From positions 1 through 55,573 of the IMG/VR virus record IMGVR_UViG_3300046000_004360: a stretch of 55,573 nucleotides of DNA. The stretch is one strand, 5' to 3'. The notes under the pieces were generated by a model. That model worked only from the letters and a program-made list of their open reading frames with translations. It searched no databases and had not been told where the DNA came from. This DNA comes from a virus. The stretch's first letter is position 1. Every line of letters starts with the position of its first letter. Position numbers and translations under genes: made by a program. Below are positions 6,652 through 15,752 of the stretch, piece by piece.

Positions 6652-7560
6652 CTAAGCTCCTGCGGAACCGTAAATTCCCAAGGGCTCGCTGAAGCCAAAA
6701 GAATACCTCTCACGCGCCTTATAACGTACATTTCCAGTCTCAAAATCTCCGAGGAAATCTGTAGACAGTGGCGACCTAATAAAATGCTTCAGGCCGTTTG
6801 GAACGTCAGTTGTCAGGAACCACGCGTTAGTGTCGGTCAGGTAGTGGTTGATGGTATAACCTTCTGGAATCGAGCCGTTGTTCTTCAGCGCGTTGAGGTC
6901 ATTATCAGTAGTACCTACCCTGAGTGAAGTCTCCAACAAACGAGTTGCAACAAACTGCAACGCAGGAGGAATCACCAACTTCTTAGGTTTAGCAGCGATC
7001 AACAGCCCTTGCTCGTCAGTCCAAGCAGCGATCTGAATAACAGCGTTTTCCAAAGCAGTCTCGTTAAGATCTACGGCTACTGCAGGGATGTTGCTGTTCG
7101 TGGCTCCATTCACCAGCGGGTGCGAAGCAGAGCAAAGCGCCACACCGTCACCACCCAAATAAGAAGAAGAGAACGCATTGTTCAGCACATTAGCGCCCTT
7201 CACTTGCTTGGTGTATGCCATACTACGTGCCAATGCTTTAGTGTAGCGAGCAGACAGAGTATCATACAGGTTATCTTCAACCGCTTCTTCCGTCAGGGAG
7301 AACCCCAAGGCGATAGTTTCGTGGTTGTAACGAGCGGTCCATGCTTCCTGCGCATTTTGATACGCGATAGAGCTGCCTTCATTTTTGGTTGGCGCGGCGG
7401 AGAAACCAGACAGCTTAGTTTCTTCTTCAAAACTCCGCTCAGAGGTTTCGATTTCATAAATCTCTTTATGTTCCTCGCCATACCGTTTGTATTCCAGACC
7501 GAACAAGGCGTTCAGGCCGGGTAAAAGTTCTTTCTTTAGCTGTGCGCGACTAATTGCCAT
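6652..7560 (-). CDS. Major capsid protein (Mu gpT-like)
   Basis: The 302-residue protein resembles the Mu gpT-like major head subunit group, which has the HK97 fold. Features include an N-terminal LPGLNALFGLEYKRY segment, the ERSFEEETKLSGFSAAP region and the long central helix with ALARSMAYTKQ. A CSASHPLVNG loop, the strand LVIPPALQFVATRLL and a C-terminal YKARERYSFGFSEPLGIYGS strand complete the pattern. The gene order scaffold, two small genes, then this gene also supports the call. SD AAGGAG is eight bases upstream. A strong terminator follows the gene, as is usual for highly expressed capsid genes. Confidence 0.85.
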   Translation of the reverse strand: MAISRAQLKKELLPGLNALFGLEYKRYGEEHKEIYEIETSERSFEEETKLSGFSAAPTKNEGSSIAYQNAQEAWTARYNHETIALGFSLTEEAVEDNLYDTLSARYTKALARSMAYTKQVKGANVLNNAFSSSYLGGDGVALCSASHPLVNGATNSNIPAVAVDLNETALENAVIQIAAWTDEQGLLIAAKPKKLVIPPALQFVATRLLETSLRVGTTDNDLNALKNNGSIPEGYTINHYLTDTNAWFLTTDVPNGLKHFIRSPLSTDFLGDFETGNVRYKARERYSFGFSEPLGIYGSAGA

Positions 7561-7573
7561 GATTTATTTCTCC

Positions 7574-8185
7574 TTAGATGCCTGTAGGGTTTGTATATGA
7601 ATGAGATAGCGGGTTGAACTTAACCAATACATCGGTATAAGCATCACCAACTGCTGAACCCGGAGCATCTACAAAGTCTACAATCCTGAAAGCAATCCCA
7701 GAAGTTACGGCGGTAGTTGCACTCAATGCCGAAGTTGAGTTACCTGTAGTAAGCGAACCCGTAGAGGTAGACTGTACTGCAGCCAAAGGCACGTTACTCC
7801 CCAATTCGGCCTGAACTAGCGAACCCGCAGATTGCGCTTGGAACAACACGTTTGGATCATCAACTACATAAGCCATCGCATCAGCCGCGACAGTGCCTGT
7901 AGGCCAGTACTGAGAGAAAATCTTGTACTTCAAGTTAGGGTCAGTGTACGTACAACCTACAAATACGCCTACGGTGCCTGCTGGAAGTGGATTAGCTGCA
8001 CTACCAACTACGGGGGTAACTGCTGCTTCAATTGTCCCTGCGGTAACAATAATAACGATGCTGCCTGTGTATATATTAAGGGCGTAACCAGAGGCAATTT
8101 TAATCTGCCTAGTGCTGCCTGCGTATGGTAAACCACCAATAAGGTTTACGGGGCGTAGCCCGTATGGGGTTGCTGCTGAAGCCAT
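7574..8185 (-). CDS. Capsid-associated structural protein (203 aa)
   Basis: The 203-residue protein begins ASAATPYGLRPVNLIGGLPY and is all-beta in pattern, rich in Ala, Thr, Val and Gly. This 'PYGLRPVN' type of protein is found next to the major capsid gene in many environmental phages and is probably a decoration or minor capsid protein. It has a good AGGAG site and sits 13 bp before the capsid gene. The role is inferred. Confidence 0.7.
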   Translation of the reverse strand: MASAATPYGLRPVNLIGGLPYAGSTRQIKIASGYALNIYTGSIVIIVTAGTIEAAVTPVVGSAANPLPAGTVGVFVGCTYTDPNLKYKIFSQYWPTGTVAADAMAYVVDDPNVLFQAQSAGSLVQAELGSNVPLAAVQSTSTGSLTTGNSTSALSATTAVTSGIAFRIVDFVDAPGSAVGDAYTDVLVKFNPLSHSYTNPTGI

Positions 8186-8194
8186 TTAATTCTC

Positions 8195-8668
8195 CTATTT
8201 ATTTCCTGATCCAAATGATGTGCTGGATTTATTTTCCTTGAATAAAGGCATTCTTCCATCACTCTCTTTCATAAAGTTATTATCAATCGCATTGGTTTGA
8301 TCCCGCGTCTGTTTCTGATAGTGGGCCTTGCGCTGATCCATAAACTCTTCTGGTATTTTACATAACATCAACCCACCAATTTCGATAGTCCCCTTCTTAG
8401 CGGTATCGGAAGTAGCGAGAAGTGACATTTCTGGGTGGTCAGCTAACTGTACTGGCTCCCAACCTTCGCGCATTTTTGAAGACACATTCATGGCATCTGC
8501 CTGCCCCAACATGCTAGTACGAACCCAACGATACGCCCAACCCGGTGTTTTATTGAACTCCGGCAGTAACTGCGCGGGTGCCCATGCTGCGGCCCTCTGG
8601 AATTCACTTCGGACTTCTGTATCTCTCGGCGTCCTATTTTCTGTACTGGTTGTAGTAGTTTTAACCAT
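8195..8668 (-). CDS. Conserved phage protein between scaffold and capsid genes (157 aa)
   Basis: I choose ATG 8668 (MVKTTTTSTENRTPRDTEVR) because GGAG is well spaced; the frame could extend to 8701. The protein has an N-terminal disordered stretch and a central region with WAPAQLLPEFNKTPGWAYRW and SSKMREGWEPVQL. It has a conserved-looking GGLMLCKIPEEFMDQRKAHY helix and a Ser/Lys-rich tail. Proteins of this pattern occur between scaffold and capsid genes and may be minor head components. It overlaps the scaffold stop by 8 bp. Confidence 0.65.
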   Translation of the reverse strand: MVKTTTTSTENRTPRDTEVRSEFQRAAAWAPAQLLPEFNKTPGWAYRWVRTSMLGQADAMNVSSKMREGWEPVQLADHPEMSLLATSDTAKKGTIEIGGLMLCKIPEEFMDQRKAHYQKQTRDQTNAIDNNFMKESDGRMPLFKENKSSTSFGSGNK

Positions 8669-9617
8669 TTCTGTTCTCCAATTTAATTTGCTCGCGGGCA
8701 TATTGCTCAGGGGTCAACCCGAACTTTTTAGCTATCGCTAGTTGTGTTGTGCTTAGGTGTACTTTTTTAGGTGCAGTACTACGAGTAGCTGACGCCACTA
8801 CATTAGCTGGTCGGGTGCGTGATGTGTGAGTTGCCCCACCATCCGTGTTGTCATTCTCAAACTTCTCTGGAAACCGCTTGCGCATTGCTTTATCAATGCG
8901 ATTATAATATTCGTCAGAACCCGCAGTCATGCCCTCATCTAGTACTAAGGATTCATGTATGCCTTTAGCTAGACTCGTCATCGCTTTATCCGTCTGAAAC
9001 CAAGGATTTTTAGCATGCCAAACCAAGGCTTTATGGTCAGGCGACGGAGCTTGCCGTTGTTCTGATTGTATATATACACTATTTTCTGGCGTTTGTAAAG
9101 GATTTTCGAACTGTAACCTATAATTATCTGCCTGTAATTTCTGTAGCTGCGCAGAATTAAGTCTTACTTGAGCAGAGATAACCTTATCAGCATCGCCAGA
9201 ATCATACGCCTCCTTGTAGTCCTTCTTAGCCGCCTCCATCTCCCCAACAGTTGCGTGTTTCAAAGTGTTGGCGTATGCTTGCTCACCATAACTAAGGCTG
9301 GTCTTGAGTTGTTTGTTCTCCTCTATGATTGATGAGGCAAACCTTACCGCCTCAGTTCTCTCCCTATCAGCGACCTCTTTTGCGCGTCGCTCGTCATGCC
9401 AAACCTTTTTGAGTTGTGACATTCGCTCTTTAACTTTAGCGGAGTATTCCTGAAGGTCGTCATCCTCTAGTTTGTCCACCAACGCTTTCGGCAGGGGGGT
9501 CTTATTTCTATCCTCCGCAGGGGTATCGTCAACTTCTACTACCTCAACACCAGCATCGTCGTCCGTAGTAATCACAATACTATCTTCTAGTTCTGCTTCT
9601 TTATTATCTACAAGCAT
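8661..9617 (-). CDS. Capsid scaffold protein
   Basis: This 318-residue protein starts with a very acidic stretch (residues 1-40, many Asp/Glu) and continues with a long helical coiled coil (about 50-190, KVKERMSQLKKVWHDERRAK). It ends in a basic C-terminus (VHLSTTQLAIAKKFGLTPEQ). Acidic start, coiled-coil body and a small basic helix that binds the coat protein are the hallmarks of podovirus scaffold proteins. Its place between portal and capsid genes agrees. SD AAAGGAG is present. About 110 bp upstream of it hold no gene I can support. Confidence 0.8.
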   Translation of the reverse strand: MLVDNKEAELEDSIVITTDDDAGVEVVEVDDTPAEDRNKTPLPKALVDKLEDDDLQEYSAKVKERMSQLKKVWHDERRAKEVADRERTEAVRFASSIIEENKQLKTSLSYGEQAYANTLKHATVGEMEAAKKDYKEAYDSGDADKVISAQVRLNSAQLQKLQADNYRLQFENPLQTPENSVYIQSEQRQAPSPDHKALVWHAKNPWFQTDKAMTSLAKGIHESLVLDEGMTAGSDEYYNRIDKAMRKRFPEKFENDNTDGGATHTSRTRPANVVASATRSTAPKKVHLSTTQLAIAKKFGLTPEQYAREQIKLENRNG

Positions 9618-9726
9618 TTACTTCTCCTTTATGCACAACTGATGGTTGTGGGGTTACGCCAAAAAATCTACTACTATGCCGATTACTTTTCCGCATGTTT
9701 TTCTTCATTGCAGGACATACATGTTT

Positions 9727-10146
9727 TTAGCATCTTTGATACCCTCTAGGATCGTCAACCACTGCTTCAACTGAGTCGTCATTAATAATTCTGAACTCAA
9801 CTCCATGTATCTTAATCCTTGTGCCAGTGTAGGCTCTAGTTAGGATGAAATCATTAACTTGGCACCACGCCCCCGTAGGGAACTTAGTCTCGTCCTTATA
9901 TGCCATATCCCCCATCTTCAGCACATACAGCACCACCGTAGAGTTTTCTTCTACCTGCTTAACTTTGTCCGACTTGATGATGCCGCCTTGATATGTGTCT
10001 TCTATCTTGGGGATAGCACACAGTATCTTATACCCTTTCGGAGCGGGGAGTTGTGTCGGAGATGTGATCTCCTCTTCTGGTAGTAGGCCCACTTCAGCCA
10101 CTTCCTTGGGGGCGCTCTTATCCCACTGAGAGGTCTTTTTATTCAT
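9727..10146 (-). CDS. GroES-like co-chaperonin
   Basis: After a 35-residue N-terminal extension the protein matches the GroES fold. A PKGYKILCAIPKIEDTYQGG strand and mobile loop span about residues 37-60, with the conserved GGI of the loop tip (GGIIKSD). A central strand VVLYVLKMGD and a domed-roof region are followed by GTRIKIHGVEFRIINDDSVE (about 108-127), equivalent to the GTEIKxxGxEYxIxxExDI pattern. Phage co-chaperonins such as T4 gp31 replace host GroES to fold capsid protein. The location between portal and scaffold supports that job. It overlaps the 65-residue gene by 8 bp and has an AGGAGG site. Confidence 0.78.
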   Translation of the reverse strand: MNKKTSQWDKSAPKEVAEVGLLPEEEITSPTQLPAPKGYKILCAIPKIEDTYQGGIIKSDKVKQVEENSTVVLYVLKMGDMAYKDETKFPTGAWCQVNDFILTRAYTGTRIKIHGVEFRIINDDSVEAVVDDPRGYQRC

Positions 10147-10336
10147 TGCCGTCCTCCTCTCTTAAGTTGCGCAGCATATCTACAATCAAGCCTTGCACCG
10201 ACATAAACCCTAGTACCTTACCTGCGGCGTTCTGGTACTGCGCGTAGTCTTTAGCCCTACCCATACCCAAATCCTCGATTATTACTTTGCGCTCTTCCTC
10301 GATCTTATCTGATAGGATTCTTAGCGTTTCATTCAT
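10139..10336 (-). CDS. Small helical protein (65 aa)
   Basis: The protein is helical and charged (MNETLRILSDKIEEERKVII... VDMLRNLREEDGNE). It starts at ATG 10336 behind AAGGAG, 3 bp after the portal stop. No known family. Short helical proteins are common just downstream of podovirus portal genes; function unknown. Confidence 0.65.
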   Translation of the reverse strand: MNETLRILSDKIEEERKVIIEDLGMGRAKDYAQYQNAAGKVLGFMSVQGLIVDMLRNLREEDGNE

Positions 10337-10339
10337 TTA

Positions 10340-12826
10340 TTACTCTCCTTTTGGTTGTCGTTGCGTGTGAATCTGCTCCCGTTGCACTACTATTTGCTGC
10401 TGGTTGTGTGCTATATCCGCACCTTGTTTATGCCCTTTCAACATGGCGTCTGCTTGTAATTTCTGCTCCTCCAGTTGGGTTTTATATTTGGCTGCGCTCG
10501 CCTGTTGCCCCAATGTGGCTCCTGCAATATGCTCTTGAGATGCCATCTTATCCCTATCAAGCTGCAATCTCTCCCGTTCTAACTCAATATCCGCAGTAAT
10601 CTTCTTGTCCTTTATCTGCACTTCTTGTTGCTTGATTTGGAGCTCTTGCTGTTGCATCTGGACAAGCGGATCTTGTTGTTGCTGCTGCGCTTGCTGCTGC
10701 GCCGCTGCCGCTTGGTTCTTCTGCATTAGTTGCTGCGCTGCTACCGCCATCATCCTAGATACTTCCACCTCTACATCTTCTGGCAGTGGTTCATCCATCC
10801 CGGGCAGGGGCACCCCAAGCTGCTCCTCAATCTGCTTCCTATACTTGAACGCAGTATGCTCGTTGAGGTGGGCTAGCGCCGCAGCCATAATAGCCTGCCC
10901 TTGTGGATTCTGCCCGATAAGCTGCGCGGTTGTTGGGTCTTGGATGAAGCTCTGCACTACCGTTATATGTGCATCGTGGTCTTGGTTGAGGAACGCTTTC
11001 ACGGGTTTCCCGTTAAGCAAGTCCATGTTCTCCGCTACTGGGTCTTTAGGTCTCCGCTCTTCTGTGGATGGTATGAGTTTACTCACATTCTTGACCCCCA
11101 ACACTTCCAGCATCTGCCTGTTAAGTTCGGGTAAATCATATATCTGTGGGTTAGATTGCGCCATTTGCATAACTGCTTGATACTGCACAACCTTCTGGCT
11201 CATTGTAGCTGCATTAGGGTCGCTGACAGGGATAACTTCTACCATATCATAGTCGGACTGCCGTGCTTTACGCTCCCCCGCTTCAGGGTCAAACTCATAA
11301 TCGTCTGGCGCATAGTCTCTAATGATGGCGGATAGCAACTTAAACTCTTGCCTCATCGATATATGTGTCCGAGCCTGCACCGCTCCCATGACTTTCAAGC
11401 TGCGTTCAAGAATGGCTAGCGTGGTGCCTACTGGTGAATTTGCCGACATATCTGCAATCGCTACATCTGCCGAACCTGCCAACCTACGCCCATCTTCTAC
11501 GATTTCGTTTTTCAGCATGATGAGGGCTTGCGAAGGTTCTTTATATGGCAGCGGCATAATGTTGTCGCGCAAAGCCCCACTCGGCACATCTACATCTCTA
11601 AACTCCCCGGGGGATATGGGAGTATCATCGCCCTTAATGCGTAGCCCTCGGGTCTTGTACCCGCCCGATAAATTAGACAATGTGCCCGAATCAACCACCT
11701 GCCTAGTCAGGGACGTAGCACTCTTAGCCGACCCGCCAATAAGATGAATCAAACCAAGATGATAGAACCCAAAACTAGGTACGTATCCGTAGTGGACGAA
11801 GTGCTGCCTCTTCTGTTTGGTTGTATCCTTCTCATTCCAGTTACGGCGAATAGCCAGAACCGTGTCACCGCCTTGTTCGATGGTAACTACATACGGAAGT
11901 GCGATACCTGTAGGCTCCCCCTCATCATCCTCATCCTCAAACCCCGGAAGGTCTATATCTACATGCATCTCCAACAGCTTATAGCGGTCATCCATCGTCG
12001 CGCTGAACCCCATCTTTTCCGCTATCTTCTTCTCCACGGACTCGATGGTATGTGATGGCTCGCCTAAATCTATGTCGCAATAAAACCCTGCAACCTGTAG
12101 TTTGCGTACCTCATTCTCGGTTTTACGCATGATATGAGTCACACGAGGAGAAGTAGCTAAACTAGAGGCTCCATAGGGCACAACAATATCCTCTGCAGGC
12201 ACAAATATAGATACCTGCCTTTCTAAACTAGGGTCAAAGTATACCTTCTTGAACGCATTACCTGCCAACCCCAATCCCCACAACATCTTCTCATGCTCGG
12301 GGCGATACTCAGGCATCTTCTCAGTAAGCTGATAGTTCATATCCTCTTTTACGCGAGCGGCGGCTTCATTCTTTTCTTTAGTCTGTTTACCTATAATCTG
12401 GGTTTTCACGGGGCCAGCAGCAGGGAATGTTTCTGTGATAGTCTCTGCTTGGAACTTAACCAACGCCTCAGTGAGTAATGGGTGGAATACTGCACAAGCT
12501 CCGGGCCACGGCTCTGTGCGATCTTCTAACTTAAGTCCTAGTAACTGCAGCCCATCTACGTATGTGTTTATCCAGTCCTTGCGGGAGTTATCATCACTCT
12601 TAAAATCTGCTACTAAGTCGGACGCTAAAGATGCGAGGACACCATCATCAATATAATCAGCAAGATTAGCATCAAAATCATCAGCAGTTTCCTCCTCAGG
12701 CTCTAAAATTACCGTCATCCCACCAGCATGAATAGCCACACTTTCCGGGTCTTCTACCTCAATTTCTATGGGTTGTTGTTCGGGAATACTCCCCTGTGGT
12801 GCGGCGTAAAGCCCTTTTTCTATCAT
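10340..12826 (-). CDS. Portal protein (P22-type, 828 aa)
   Basis: At 828 residues it is in the size range of large podovirus portals. The central part has typical portal features, including WPGACAVFHPLLTEALVKFQ, MNYQLTEKMPEYRPEHEKML and a segment with RRNWNEKD. The last about 140 residues are a Gln-rich coiled coil (QQQAQQQQQDPLVQMQQQEL), like the extended barrel region of P22-type portals. An acidic N-terminal extension precedes the core. It lies 25 bp after the large terminase gene. It would form the dodecameric DNA gate at one capsid vertex. Confidence 0.88.
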   Translation of the reverse strand: MIEKGLYAAPQGSIPEQQPIEIEVEDPESVAIHAGGMTVILEPEEETADDFDANLADYIDDGVLASLASDLVADFKSDDNSRKDWINTYVDGLQLLGLKLEDRTEPWPGACAVFHPLLTEALVKFQAETITETFPAAGPVKTQIIGKQTKEKNEAAARVKEDMNYQLTEKMPEYRPEHEKMLWGLGLAGNAFKKVYFDPSLERQVSIFVPAEDIVVPYGASSLATSPRVTHIMRKTENEVRKLQVAGFYCDIDLGEPSHTIESVEKKIAEKMGFSATMDDRYKLLEMHVDIDLPGFEDEDDEGEPTGIALPYVVTIEQGGDTVLAIRRNWNEKDTTKQKRQHFVHYGYVPSFGFYHLGLIHLIGGSAKSATSLTRQVVDSGTLSNLSGGYKTRGLRIKGDDTPISPGEFRDVDVPSGALRDNIMPLPYKEPSQALIMLKNEIVEDGRRLAGSADVAIADMSANSPVGTTLAILERSLKVMGAVQARTHISMRQEFKLLSAIIRDYAPDDYEFDPEAGERKARQSDYDMVEVIPVSDPNAATMSQKVVQYQAVMQMAQSNPQIYDLPELNRQMLEVLGVKNVSKLIPSTEERRPKDPVAENMDLLNGKPVKAFLNQDHDAHITVVQSFIQDPTTAQLIGQNPQGQAIMAAALAHLNEHTAFKYRKQIEEQLGVPLPGMDEPLPEDVEVEVSRMMAVAAQQLMQKNQAAAAQQQAQQQQQDPLVQMQQQELQIKQQEVQIKDKKITADIELERERLQLDRDKMASQEHIAGATLGQQASAAKYKTQLEEQKLQADAMLKGHKQGADIAHNQQQIVVQREQIHTQRQPKGE

Positions 12827-12851
12827 ATTTTAGTTTCCTGTTGTGACTGCA

Positions 12852-14417
12852 TTAATAATACCCCTCGTGTCGGGAACTGCGGAACTGTTTTGGTTCATCC
12901 TCAGCGTCTGACGGTAGGGTAATAAACCCGCCTGTGCGGAACCTGCGCATTGCCAAAGTAACACTGTCGACCATATCATCGAACTGACCCACGGGGAAAT
13001 TCGCACATTCTGTGATGACCTCTTGCGCCCAGATCCGATCTTTTGGTGCCCAAACTAACCCACAAGAGAATATATCACTGACTGCGTGGACTCGGGCTAT
13101 CTTGTTATCCCCTTTACCCGGCGTGAAATCAGATACTGGTATGCCCATCGCCCTAAATTCCTGTACGATCTGCGCCCCAGCGCTTTTCTTCTCTACAATA
13201 AATGTATCCGGCTCCCATTCCTTATACTCAGCGATCATTTTAGCCTTCAGTTCCGGGAACTCCATGCGGGATTTCCAAGCATTTAACAATATAATGTTAG
13301 CAATGGGCTTACCTGTCTCATTACTGTTCAAATAGAACACACCCCATAGGGTAACTGCGCTATAATCCGCCCTATTATGTGATTCTTGTGCTGCATCTAG
13401 CGACATTATGGTGTAATCACAGTCTGGTGGGTCCTCTTCTTCCCAATGCCGCCACCATTCGCGCTTTAAAAGCTGTGCCCCCTCAGAAGATGGGTTCTGC
13501 ATGTACTGCGCAGACCAATAACGCACATCCATACCCGCACGTTTCTTCTTTAACTCCTCAAGAGGCCAGAATTCAGGCCAAAGTGACCGTTCCTTCTCCT
13601 CATTTTCATTTAAAATCGCTGGAAACTCAACAACTTCCCACTGATCTGCGTCAGGGTTCTTAATCATGTGGTTCACAAGCTGCCCTGTGAGGTCCAACAT
13701 ACTCCACCGCGTCATAACTACTATAATAACCCCGTTAGGCATGAGTCGTTGTAGTGGTCCTGACTGAAACCAGTCCCATGCGGGCAAGAATGCTGTCGGA
13801 TTATTTGTTTTCGCCTGCTGTTCGTTGTGTGGGTCATCAATTACGAACACATCTGCGCCCCGACCAGCGAGCGCGCCGCCAACCCCAACCGCATAATACT
13901 GCCCGCCAGCACTTGTATTCCACTGCCCCGCAGCTTTAGCATCGGGATTCAACGCTAGTTTGGGAAATATCTCCCTATAATCCTCGGAGTCTACTAAATC
14001 TCGCACCCGTCTACCAAATGTGATGGATAGGTCGGCTGTATGGGTCGCCATGATGATTTTCTTGTCGGGGTATTGCCCCAGAAACCATGCAGGGAATAGA
14101 TATGATGCCATCTCTGACTTCCCCATACGTGGGGCTATATTGACTATAATGCGTTTTTTATCCCCTCTTATAGCATTCTCAAGTAATGCAGCGAGTCGTC
14201 TGTGGTGGGCACCTATCTTATATCCCGGATACACGGCCTTGATGAAGTCCAGAAACCCACCTTGCGCGGCATCCCGCTTAGTGCGCTTATCAATCTCTGA
14301 GAGCAGCGTGAGTAGTTCAGCCTTTTCTCTTTCAGGCATCTTGCTAAGATTGCTCAGTACCTGCTGTTGTTGGTGCGCAGGTAAAGCACTAATCTGTTCT
14401 TTAATTGCTTCTATCAA
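12852..14417 (-). CDS. Terminase large subunit
   Basis: The ATPase half has a Walker A variant APRMGKS at about 95-101, Walker B VFVIDD at about 190-195, and a coupling motif near VVMTRWSMLD (about 233). The C-terminal nuclease half has catalytic acidic positions in IMSLDAAQ (about Asp341), FIVEKKSAG (about Glu409) and FDDMVDSVTLAM. The 521-residue length is normal. It overlaps the small subunit gene by 17 bp. The protein packages DNA into the prohead through the portal and cuts it. Confidence 0.93.
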   Translation of the reverse strand: MIEAIKEQISALPAHQQQQVLSNLSKMPEREKAELLTLLSEIDKRTKRDAAQGGFLDFIKAVYPGYKIGAHHRRLAALLENAIRGDKKRIIVNIAPRMGKSEMASYLFPAWFLGQYPDKKIIMATHTADLSITFGRRVRDLVDSEDYREIFPKLALNPDAKAAGQWNTSAGGQYYAVGVGGALAGRGADVFVIDDPHNEQQAKTNNPTAFLPAWDWFQSGPLQRLMPNGVIIVVMTRWSMLDLTGQLVNHMIKNPDADQWEVVEFPAILNENEEKERSLWPEFWPLEELKKKRAGMDVRYWSAQYMQNPSSEGAQLLKREWWRHWEEEDPPDCDYTIMSLDAAQESHNRADYSAVTLWGVFYLNSNETGKPIANIILLNAWKSRMEFPELKAKMIAEYKEWEPDTFIVEKKSAGAQIVQEFRAMGIPVSDFTPGKGDNKIARVHAVSDIFSCGLVWAPKDRIWAQEVITECANFPVGQFDDMVDSVTLAMRRFRTGGFITLPSDAEDEPKQFRSSRHEGYY

Positions 14418-15096
14418 ACCTATCCTCGGGATATGTCTCTTGCATCATGTTAGCAAGGTCTATGGCATCAATGTCTGGGACGTCAGCTAGGGGCACTACT
14501 CCTTGTACCTTTAATATATCATCTCGTTTGGGTAGTGGGTCCACGTCGGATATGTCGCCCTGAATAAGTAACCCCAACTTTTCTTGCAGTTGTTTCTGTA
14601 AGTCTTCCGCCGACTGTTGTTTATATGTAACCTCTTGTTTATCCACGAACATACCCACATCAGCTAGTTTGCCTAATAGTTCTACCGCCTTCAACTGCAC
14701 TCTCGGGTCTTTATTATCACTCAAGTCCAGTAACTTATTTGTTACCAAGAACCGTATTTGATCTGCGTGTTGTATCACCCGCCAGTCGTACTCAGAGACT
14801 AAGGCTTCAAGTTTGAGGATAGTTGCAGGTTTCTGTACGACGAGTTGGGCCTTTGTTAGCGGCGCTTTGTGCATGTGGTTAGTGAACATGCTTTGCGCAT
14901 TGGCTACGTCGTCGTCGGATATTTCTATGGTGGGTGCCCCAGAGCGCTTTAAAATGTCTTGGGCAGTTTTGGCAGTTGCTTTGAATAGTTCGTCGTCAGG
15001 TATGGGAGCATCTGACGGTATTGGCACTCGCATTAATGCAGGCTCGTAGGGAACGACGCCTTCCAAGGTAGTATCTAGGTCAATGCTTTGCGCCAT
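14401..15096 (-). CDS. Putative terminase small subunit
   Basis: The 231-residue protein is the first gene behind the late promoter and overlaps the large terminase, the usual place for the small subunit. It is mainly helical, with a central block containing LTKAQLVVQKPATILKLEAL and KDPRVQLKAVELLGKLADVG that resembles oligomerisation helices. No sure helix-turn-helix is visible. The ATG at 15096 has no SD, which fits a leader-controlled or weakly initiated first gene. The call rests mainly on context. Confidence 0.6.
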   Translation of the reverse strand: MAQSIDLDTTLEGVVPYEPALMRVPIPSDAPIPDDELFKATAKTAQDILKRSGAPTIEISDDDVANAQSMFTNHMHKAPLTKAQLVVQKPATILKLEALVSEYDWRVIQHADQIRFLVTNKLLDLSDNKDPRVQLKAVELLGKLADVGMFVDKQEVTYKQQSAEDLQKQLQEKLGLLIQGDISDVDPLPKRDDILKVQGVVPLADVPDIDAIDLANMMQETYPEDRFDRSN

Positions 15097-15124
15097 AATT
15101 TATGGTGTATTGTTGCGTGTAGTA

Positions 15125-15172
15125 ACCCCGAATGGTGCGCTTAGTCTTTGGAGTACTAGAGGCGTTCGGGGT
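15125..15172 (-). promoter_or_regulatory. Inverted repeat in the late leader
   Basis: ACCCCGAA (15125-15132) and TTCGGGGT (15165-15172) form a perfect 8-bp stem with a 32-nt loop. It lies wholly within the minus-strand leader between the late promoter and the SD-less small terminase start. No T tract follows, so it is more likely a 5' UTR structure than a terminator. Confidence 0.5.
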
Positions 15173-15183
15173 GTTGTTAATTA

Positions 15184-15212
15184 CTTATACTACAAAGTTT
15201 GCCTATTGTCAA
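15184..15212 (-). promoter_or_regulatory. Main late/packaging promoter
   Basis: The minus strand shows TTGACA (15207-15212), a 17-bp spacer and TATAAG (15184-15189), a near-consensus sigma70 promoter. It points to the small terminase gene 88 bp downstream and is the only strong promoter seen before the packaging and head genes. Confidence 0.85.
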
Positions 15213-15250
15213 GGGTTTCTGTGATTTTTTGGGGTCCTTTATGTGGGGAA

Positions 15251-15317
15251 CTAGGGTAGTATCGCCCGCACCTTCACAGACCATCCGCTCGTAATCCAAC
15301 GCGCTTCACTACCCTAG
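15251..15317. other. 67-bp element bounded by a perfect 10-bp inverted repeat
   Basis: CTAGGGTAGT (15251-15260) and its exact complement ACTACCCTAG (15308-15317) enclose 47 bp in the divergent control region, upstream of the promoters on both strands. The length and 7-bp end pairing recall a tRNA, but there is no T-arm consensus on either strand. It could be an operator, a small structured RNA or a packaging/replication site. Confidence 0.5.
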
Positions 15318-15722
15318 CAATATTATTATACCCTAATGATGTACTAAGTCAAGCTAAATACCAAAAATTTTATAAAATATTTTTAATGGGGGCGATTCTT
15401 ATTGGGGTGGGGGTGTTGAAGAGGGGCGAAGCGGAGCGAAGTTATTTTGTGGTCTATGAAAGTCTAAAACTCAATGCATAGCGCGCGAGCGGGCTGGAAA
15501 ATTTTTGGGGGGGTCGGGGATGGGTGGGGTCGCGTCATGTTCCGGATGCTCACTTGTTGGGGCGGATCGCACTTCACATACAGATTAGATGCGCGCTACA
15601 TAATAACGATGCGAACATAATCTTGCGTAGTGTACGAACCCGCCCGTGGTGTATGCTGTACTGTTAGGCTATAGCGCAATGCCTGTGCATATGCCGCGGA
15701 TTGAATCGTTTGTAAATATATA
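15318..15722. other. Divergent control region without a recognisable gene
   Basis: This stretch between the two transcription units has an AT-rich patch (about 15355-15390) and then G-rich stretches (15390-15420 and 15495-15540). A near-repeat GGGGCGAAGC / GGAGCGAAG lies near 15425-15440. I see no ORF with a ribosome site in either direction. It probably holds binding sites for early/late control. Confidence 0.45.
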
Positions 15723-15752
15723 TTGACACGCTGCGAATAATTGTGACATGAT
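15723..15752 (+). promoter_or_regulatory. Early promoter (TTGACA, extended -10)
   Basis: TTGACA at 15723-15728 is followed after 18 bp by CATGAT (15747-15752), preceded by TGA, an extended -10 pattern. Transcription would begin near 15758 and read into the first plus-strand gene. Confidence 0.65.

Noticed and set aside
7009-7524. Long open frame on the plus strand across the major capsid gene
   Set aside because: It is antisense to a well-supported gene, has no ribosome site, and its product has no domain-like composition.
9604-9708. 34-codon minus-strand frame between the co-chaperonin and scaffold genes
   Set aside because: No SD, unusual composition, and it overlaps the scaffold start; not supported.
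15251-15317. Possible tRNA in the divergent region
   Set aside because: The ends pair perfectly, but neither strand has a T-arm GTTC consensus, a proper D-arm or a paired anticodon stem.
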